Source of the DNA: JAHFUI01 sp039931615 | GTDB lineage: Bacteria > Acidobacteriota > Vicinamibacteria > Vicinamibacterales > CAVVIG01 | Length of the DNA: 64,000 nucleotides | Direction of reading: 5' to 3' | Assembly: GCA_039931615.1 (NCBI GenBank) | Contig: JBDTRR010000013.1 | Coordinates: 1 to 64,000, forward strand | Shown: positions 60,985 to 64,000 of the stretch, one piece after another | Numbering within the stretch: position 1 is the stretch's first letter | Layout of the letters: the number at the start of each line of letters is the position of its first letter | Program-made: the position numbers and the translations under genes | The notes under the pieces: generated by a model | The model's database searches: none | The model's input: only the letters and a program-made list of their open reading frames with translations | Told to the model about the DNA's origin: nothing

Positions 60985-61911
60985 ATGGGAACCGTGATGG
61001 GTGACGGGACAGGACGGACATCGCGAGCAGGGAGGTTGGCCGTGAGCGGTAAGGTTTCGGCGATCATCGCGGGGCTGGCGCTCGGCGTCGCCGTCGCGCC
61101 GGTCTGGGCGCAGGGCGCCGGGCAGCAGGCGCAGGATCAGGGGCGGGGCAGCGCGCGGCGGCAGAATCAGCTGGCCCGGCAGCAGGCCGAGGCGCGCTAC
61201 CAGGTGCTGGTCATGGAACGCGTACTCGAGGACGCCGTGGAACACGGCGCCAGTCTCTGGCGGGATCGGCTGCAGGTGGTGCTGCCGGCGCAGACGCTGC
61301 TCCTCGACAACGCCCGCGTCATCGGCTACCGCATCGAGGACTACGGCGTCTTCTTCAACGTCGAGGTGCCGTCGCTCGAAACGACGATGACCTGGGCGGT
61401 GCGGACGCTCGACCAGAACGAGCTCGGACTGGAGAGCGCGATCAAGGCGGTCAGGGCGCACGTCGACGCCTCCGGCGACCCGAATCTCGATCAGGCCTGG
61501 CGGCGGGTCGAACTGCAGGTCGCTCCGCTCGGTGCGCCCGGCGGAGCCGGCGGCGATCTGAATGTCGCCGCCCGGACGGTGTCCGGATCCGCCGCCTTCG
61601 CGTCTGACGCTGCCGCGCCGGGCGATCCGACCGATCCGATCCTGAGCAATCCGGAAGAAGTCTTTCGCGCCGAAGTGGTGCAGTCGGTGATCGACAGCAT
61701 GCTCGATCACAGCTCCGCGCTCGGCCTCTCCGCCAACGAGTGGCTGACGATTGGCGCACGCCGCAACGAGGTCCGGCCCCGGATCGGACCGCTCGACAGC
61801 AAGGCGCCGACGTTCGTCATCCGCGTGCGCGGCAGCGACCTGACGGCGTACCGTTCCGGACAGCTGTCCCGCGAGGACGCCATCAAGCGCGTCGAGGTGC
61901 GAGTGAACTAG
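60985..61911 (+). CDS. Exported protein of unknown function in the ECF operon
   Basis: A 308-aa precursor with a signal sequence (GKVSAIIAGLALGVAVAPVWA), a glutamine-rich linker (QGAGQQAQDQGRGSARRQNQ) and two blocks: RVLEDAVEHGASLWRD...RVIGYRIEDYGVFFNVEVPSLE and FRAEVVQSVIDSMLDHSSALGLSANEWLTIGARRNE. It ends FVIRVRGSDLTAYRSGQLSREDAIKRVEV. I do not recognise a named family. A GTG 20 codons into the frame would also give a signal peptide. It begins 6 bp after the anti-sigma gene and may be a periplasmic sensor or effector of that system. Confidence 0.75.
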   Translation: MGTVMGDGTGRTSRAGRLAVSGKVSAIIAGLALGVAVAPVWAQGAGQQAQDQGRGSARRQNQLARQQAEARYQVLVMERVLEDAVEHGASLWRDRLQVVLPAQTLLLDNARVIGYRIEDYGVFFNVEVPSLETTMTWAVRTLDQNELGLESAIKAVRAHVDASGDPNLDQAWRRVELQVAPLGAPGGAGGDLNVAARTVSGSAAFASDAAAPGDPTDPILSNPEEVFRAEVVQSVIDSMLDHSSALGLSANEWLTIGARRNEVRPRIGPLDSKAPTFVIRVRGSDLTAYRSGQLSREDAIKRVEVRVN

Positions 61912-61920
61912 AATACGCGG

Positions 61921-62412
61921 ATGCGCGCGCGCGCCCTGCCGCTCCTGATCGCTCTCGTCGTGTGCGTGGGATGCACTCCGCCGGTCGATCTCGCGACCGG
62001 TCTCCAGGTCAACGATGTCACCACGGGATGGTTCGACGCCGGCATCGTCAACGGCCAGACCAAGCTGGTGCCGACGGTCACCTTCACGATCAAGAACGTC
62101 TCCGATCAGAAACTGGTGGTCCTCCAGGTCAACGCCGTGTTCCGGCGGGTCACCGAAAAGGATGAATGGGGCGCCGGATTCCTCAACGTCGCCGGATCGG
62201 AAGGCCTGGCGCCGGGCATGACGGCCGGGCCCCTGACCATCCGGTCACAGCTTGGCTACACCGGCAGCGAACAGACCCGCGAGGACATGCTGAACAACAG
62301 CCACTTCGTCGACGCCGAGGTCGAACTGTTCGCCAAGTACGCGTCGGAACAATGGAAGCGTGTGGCCGAGTCCAAGATTTCCCGGCGTCTGCTCATCAAG
62401 CAGCAGAAATAA
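61921..62412 (+). CDS. Putative lipoprotein of unknown function
   Basis: A 163-aa precursor: MRARALPLLIALVVCVGC ends in a VGC lipobox (C18). The mature part is a single beta-rich domain (NGQTKLVPTVTFTIKNVSDQKLVVLQVNAVFRR...) like FxLYD/immunoglobulin-type folds of lipoproteins. It is the last gene of the ECF unit, 9 bp after the previous one, and is followed by a hairpin terminator. Confidence 0.8.
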   Translation: MRARALPLLIALVVCVGCTPPVDLATGLQVNDVTTGWFDAGIVNGQTKLVPTVTFTIKNVSDQKLVVLQVNAVFRRVTEKDEWGAGFLNVAGSEGLAPGMTAGPLTIRSQLGYTGSEQTREDMLNNSHFVDAEVELFAKYASEQWKRVAESKISRRLLIKQQK

Positions 62413-62446
62413 GGGCAAGGCAAAAGTCGATTCTGCCTTGCCCTTT
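62413..62446. terminator. Bidirectional intrinsic terminator
   Basis: GGGCAAGGCA (62413-62422) pairs perfectly with TGCCTTGCCC (62434-62443) around an 11-base loop and is followed by TTT. It lies between the convergent lipoprotein and PEGA genes. Confidence 0.8.
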
Positions 62447-62457
62447 GCCCTTTCACT

Positions 62458-63315
62458 CTAATTCTTCCTCATCTCTCCTCGGTACGTCACCGTCTGGTCG
62501 GGTGTGATGCGCACGTCGACCATCAGCGTCTCGTACTCCGGGGCGCGGATCTCGAGGCGGTGCGGACCGGCGGCCAGGTGCAGACGCTGCAGCACGCCGT
62601 CGTAGTCGTCGACGTGGCCGACAAAGTAGCCGTCGACGTAGACCGACGCCTCCCTCGGTTTTACCTTGATTCTGACCGCGCCGTCGTCGTCCTGATCCGA
62701 ATAGGAGCGGCCGCCGCCGCCGTAGGGGCCGTACCCGTACCCGCCGTAGCCGCCATATCCGCTCCCATAGCCGTACGGATCGAACGGATCGTAATAATAG
62801 CCGCCGTAGTACCCGCCGAGGCCGAGGCCGCCGTAGCCCCACGGGTAGAATCCGTAGCCGCCGGGGACGACGATGACGCCGCTGCCGCCGCCCCGACCGG
62901 CCGGTGGGGTGCGGCGCGCCACCGCAGTGCCCACGCCCGGCTGATCGCCGCGCTGCCGCCGGCCGGCCGCGGCCTCGCCGCTCCCCGATTGGGGTTGTCC
63001 GGCATCTTCTCCGGTCGTGCTCCTGCCGCTCGAGCCTGATCCGCCGCCGGCCGTCCGCGTGCCGCCGTCACGCGGCACCGCCGTGCCGGTCCGTTCGCCG
63101 TCGCCGCCGCGCGACCGCTGACCGCCACTGGGCCTCGAAGCGGGAGGCGCCGCGGGAGCCGGGGCCGGCGCACTCGCCGCCGGCTGGCCGCGCGGCACCG
63201 CCCTTTCCTGCGCGCCGGCTGCGGCAGGCACGACCAGAAGCCACGCCGGGGCGGCAATCGCCACCGCGAGGCGGGCCCAGGAGGAAGCTCTATTTTTCAT
63301 GGATGGGTTCTTCAT
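62458..63315 (-). CDS. Exported glycine/tyrosine-rich protein with PEGA domain
   Basis: A 285-aa precursor with signal peptide (about 1-36, WLLVVPAAAGAQ), a long alanine/proline/glycine-rich disordered part, a glycine/tyrosine run (about 155-205, GGYYGGYYYDPFDPYGYG...) and a C-terminal PEGA domain (RIKVKPREASVYVDGYFVGHVDDYDGVLQRLHLAAGPHRLEI). PEGA domains are typically cell-surface associated. ATG 63315 was chosen; a second ATG at 63300 is five codons in. The gene is convergent with the ECF operon. Role unknown. Confidence 0.85.
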   Translation of the reverse strand: MKNPSMKNRASSWARLAVAIAAPAWLLVVPAAAGAQERAVPRGQPAASAPAPAPAAPPASRPSGGQRSRGGDGERTGTAVPRDGGTRTAGGGSGSSGRSTTGEDAGQPQSGSGEAAAGRRQRGDQPGVGTAVARRTPPAGRGGGSGVIVVPGGYGFYPWGYGGLGLGGYYGGYYYDPFDPYGYGSGYGGYGGYGYGPYGGGGRSYSDQDDDGAVRIKVKPREASVYVDGYFVGHVDDYDGVLQRLHLAAGPHRLEIRAPEYETLMVDVRITPDQTVTYRGEMRKN

Positions 63316-63663
63316 GGATTCGTCCCTCTGATCCGGCTGATGCCGGGCGTTCGCATGCCGCGTCCAGCTGACAGACGGACCGATGATATAGACCGAGCAA
63401 TGCCGCTGCCAACGCATCCCGATCGGCGGCGTTGTTTTTGGCGTCAAAACACGCCTCGCCCCGCATCGCGGCGCGGCGGCGTTGTCCACCCCTGGCTTCA
63501 CGCGTCCCGTTTTCCAGACACCGTGAGGGCCGCGTCTGATGATGAGAATGACACCGCCAGGACGACGGCGCTTGGCGTCTAACCGGCCGGGCAATCGCGG
63601 TAAGATTGAAATGGCCACCCTCTCCGCGGCGCCGCCGCGCATGACTCGGGTCAGAACAGGTCG

Positions 63664-64000
63664 ATGATCCACAGCACAACGATTCTGGCGGTGCGTCACC
63701 GCGATCGGGCGGTGATCGCCGGGGATGGTCAGGTCACGCTCGGCCAGACCGTCGTCAAGCACAACGCGCGCAAGGTCCGACGGCTCTACAACGACCGGAT
63801 TCTGGCCGGGTTTGCCGGTTCGGCCGCCGACTCCTTCGCGCTCTTCTCACGCTTCGAATCCAAGCTCGAGCAGTATCGCGGCAACCTGGAACGCTCGGCG
63901 GTCGAGCTCGCCAAGGACTGGCGCACCGATCGCATCCTGCGCCGCCTGGAAGCGATGCTGATCGTGCTCGACAAATCAACCACCTTCCTGCTGTCGGGCA
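63664..64000 (+). CDS. hslV: ATP-dependent protease subunit HslV (3' end beyond the window)
   Basis: The first 112 residues of the HslUV peptidase. MIHSTTILAVRHRDRAVIAGDGQVTLGQTVVKHNARKVRRLY is the family N-terminus; a threonine of the STT segment becomes the catalytic N-terminal Thr after processing. GDGQVTLGxTVxK and ILAGFAGSAADSFALFSRFE are typical. The gene runs off the right edge; hslU probably follows. The 348 bp upstream, back to the PEGA gene, hold no gene or clear promoter. Confidence 0.95.
   Translation, partial: MIHSTTILAVRHRDRAVIAGDGQVTLGQTVVKHNARKVRRLYNDRILAGFAGSAADSFALFSRFESKLEQYRGNLERSAVELAKDWRTDRILRRLEAMLIVLDKSTTFLLSG

Overview
The window is high-GC DNA of a Gram-negative bacterium: it carries lpxC (lipid A synthesis), several exported lipoproteins, and a sigma-54-type response regulator. 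Gene content, the strong use of G/C third positions and the dispersed 'GTCCGGCTGAAGCCGGAC' palindromes look like an Acidobacteriota of the Vicinamibacteria type. That placement is an inference from general familiarity; no rRNA or other marker is present to prove it. No tRNA or rRNA gene was seen.

Region 1 (1-9.4 kb) is a complete type I-E CRISPR-Cas locus. The leader end of a CRISPR array is at the left edge (1-81, read leftward and running off the window). A minus-strand operon cas3-cas8e-cse2-cas7-cas5-cas6e-cas1-cas2 runs with short or overlapping junctions. Between cas2 and the leader sits an opposite-strand gene for a stand-alone DEDDh (DnaQ-like) exonuclease, convergent with cas2 (4 bp between stops) and divergent from the array across a 76-bp leader. 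It is a candidate prespacer-trimming accessory factor.

Region 2 (9.4-16.3 kb) is accessory and decayed: a small hypothetical gene, a broken TPR protein mixed with the 5' remnant of another gene (with a LacI-type operator), a 180-bp tandem repeat, 15-bp and 18-bp tandem repeats, a lipoprotein, two secreted serine proteases (trypsin-like and subtilisin-like) and a tiny BldC-like HTH protein.

Region 3 (16.3-30.3 kb) holds a peptide-type ABC binding protein with two permeases but no ATPase, a DapA/HOGA-family aldolase next to an alanine-glyoxylate-type aminotransferase, a monofunctional peptidoglycan transglycosylase, MsrA, a HELYH metallopeptidase with a good promoter, an NlpC/P60 lipoprotein, an HNH endonuclease, a TIG/NHL propeller protein, an APC amino-acid permease and a YceI protein.

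Region 4 (30.5-51.5 kb) is mostly housekeeping: uvrA, lpxC, a radical SAM protein, a sigma factor/STAS/small-protein operon, lysA, tmk, the operon rplU-rpmA-obg-nadD-rsfS-comF, a DUF2007-like protein, two exported proteins, and dprA-topA-trmFO-xerC. Region 5 (51.5-64 kb) is regulatory: an NtrC-like regulator with its kinase, an ABC-F ATPase translationally coupled to an HTH-receiver protein, a GAF/PAS kinase, an ECF sigma factor with a zinc-finger anti-sigma factor and two exported proteins, a PEGA protein, and the start of hslV.

The most unusual feature is a family of short perfect palindromes, followed by a CTAC-type tail, found between many genes and also inside the reading frames of nadD, trmFO and xerC. 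There they add in-frame peptide segments, and the same palindrome is read in different frames in trmFO and xerC. A second repeat class, AT-rich AATTCAC-type arrays, sits between genes in the right half.
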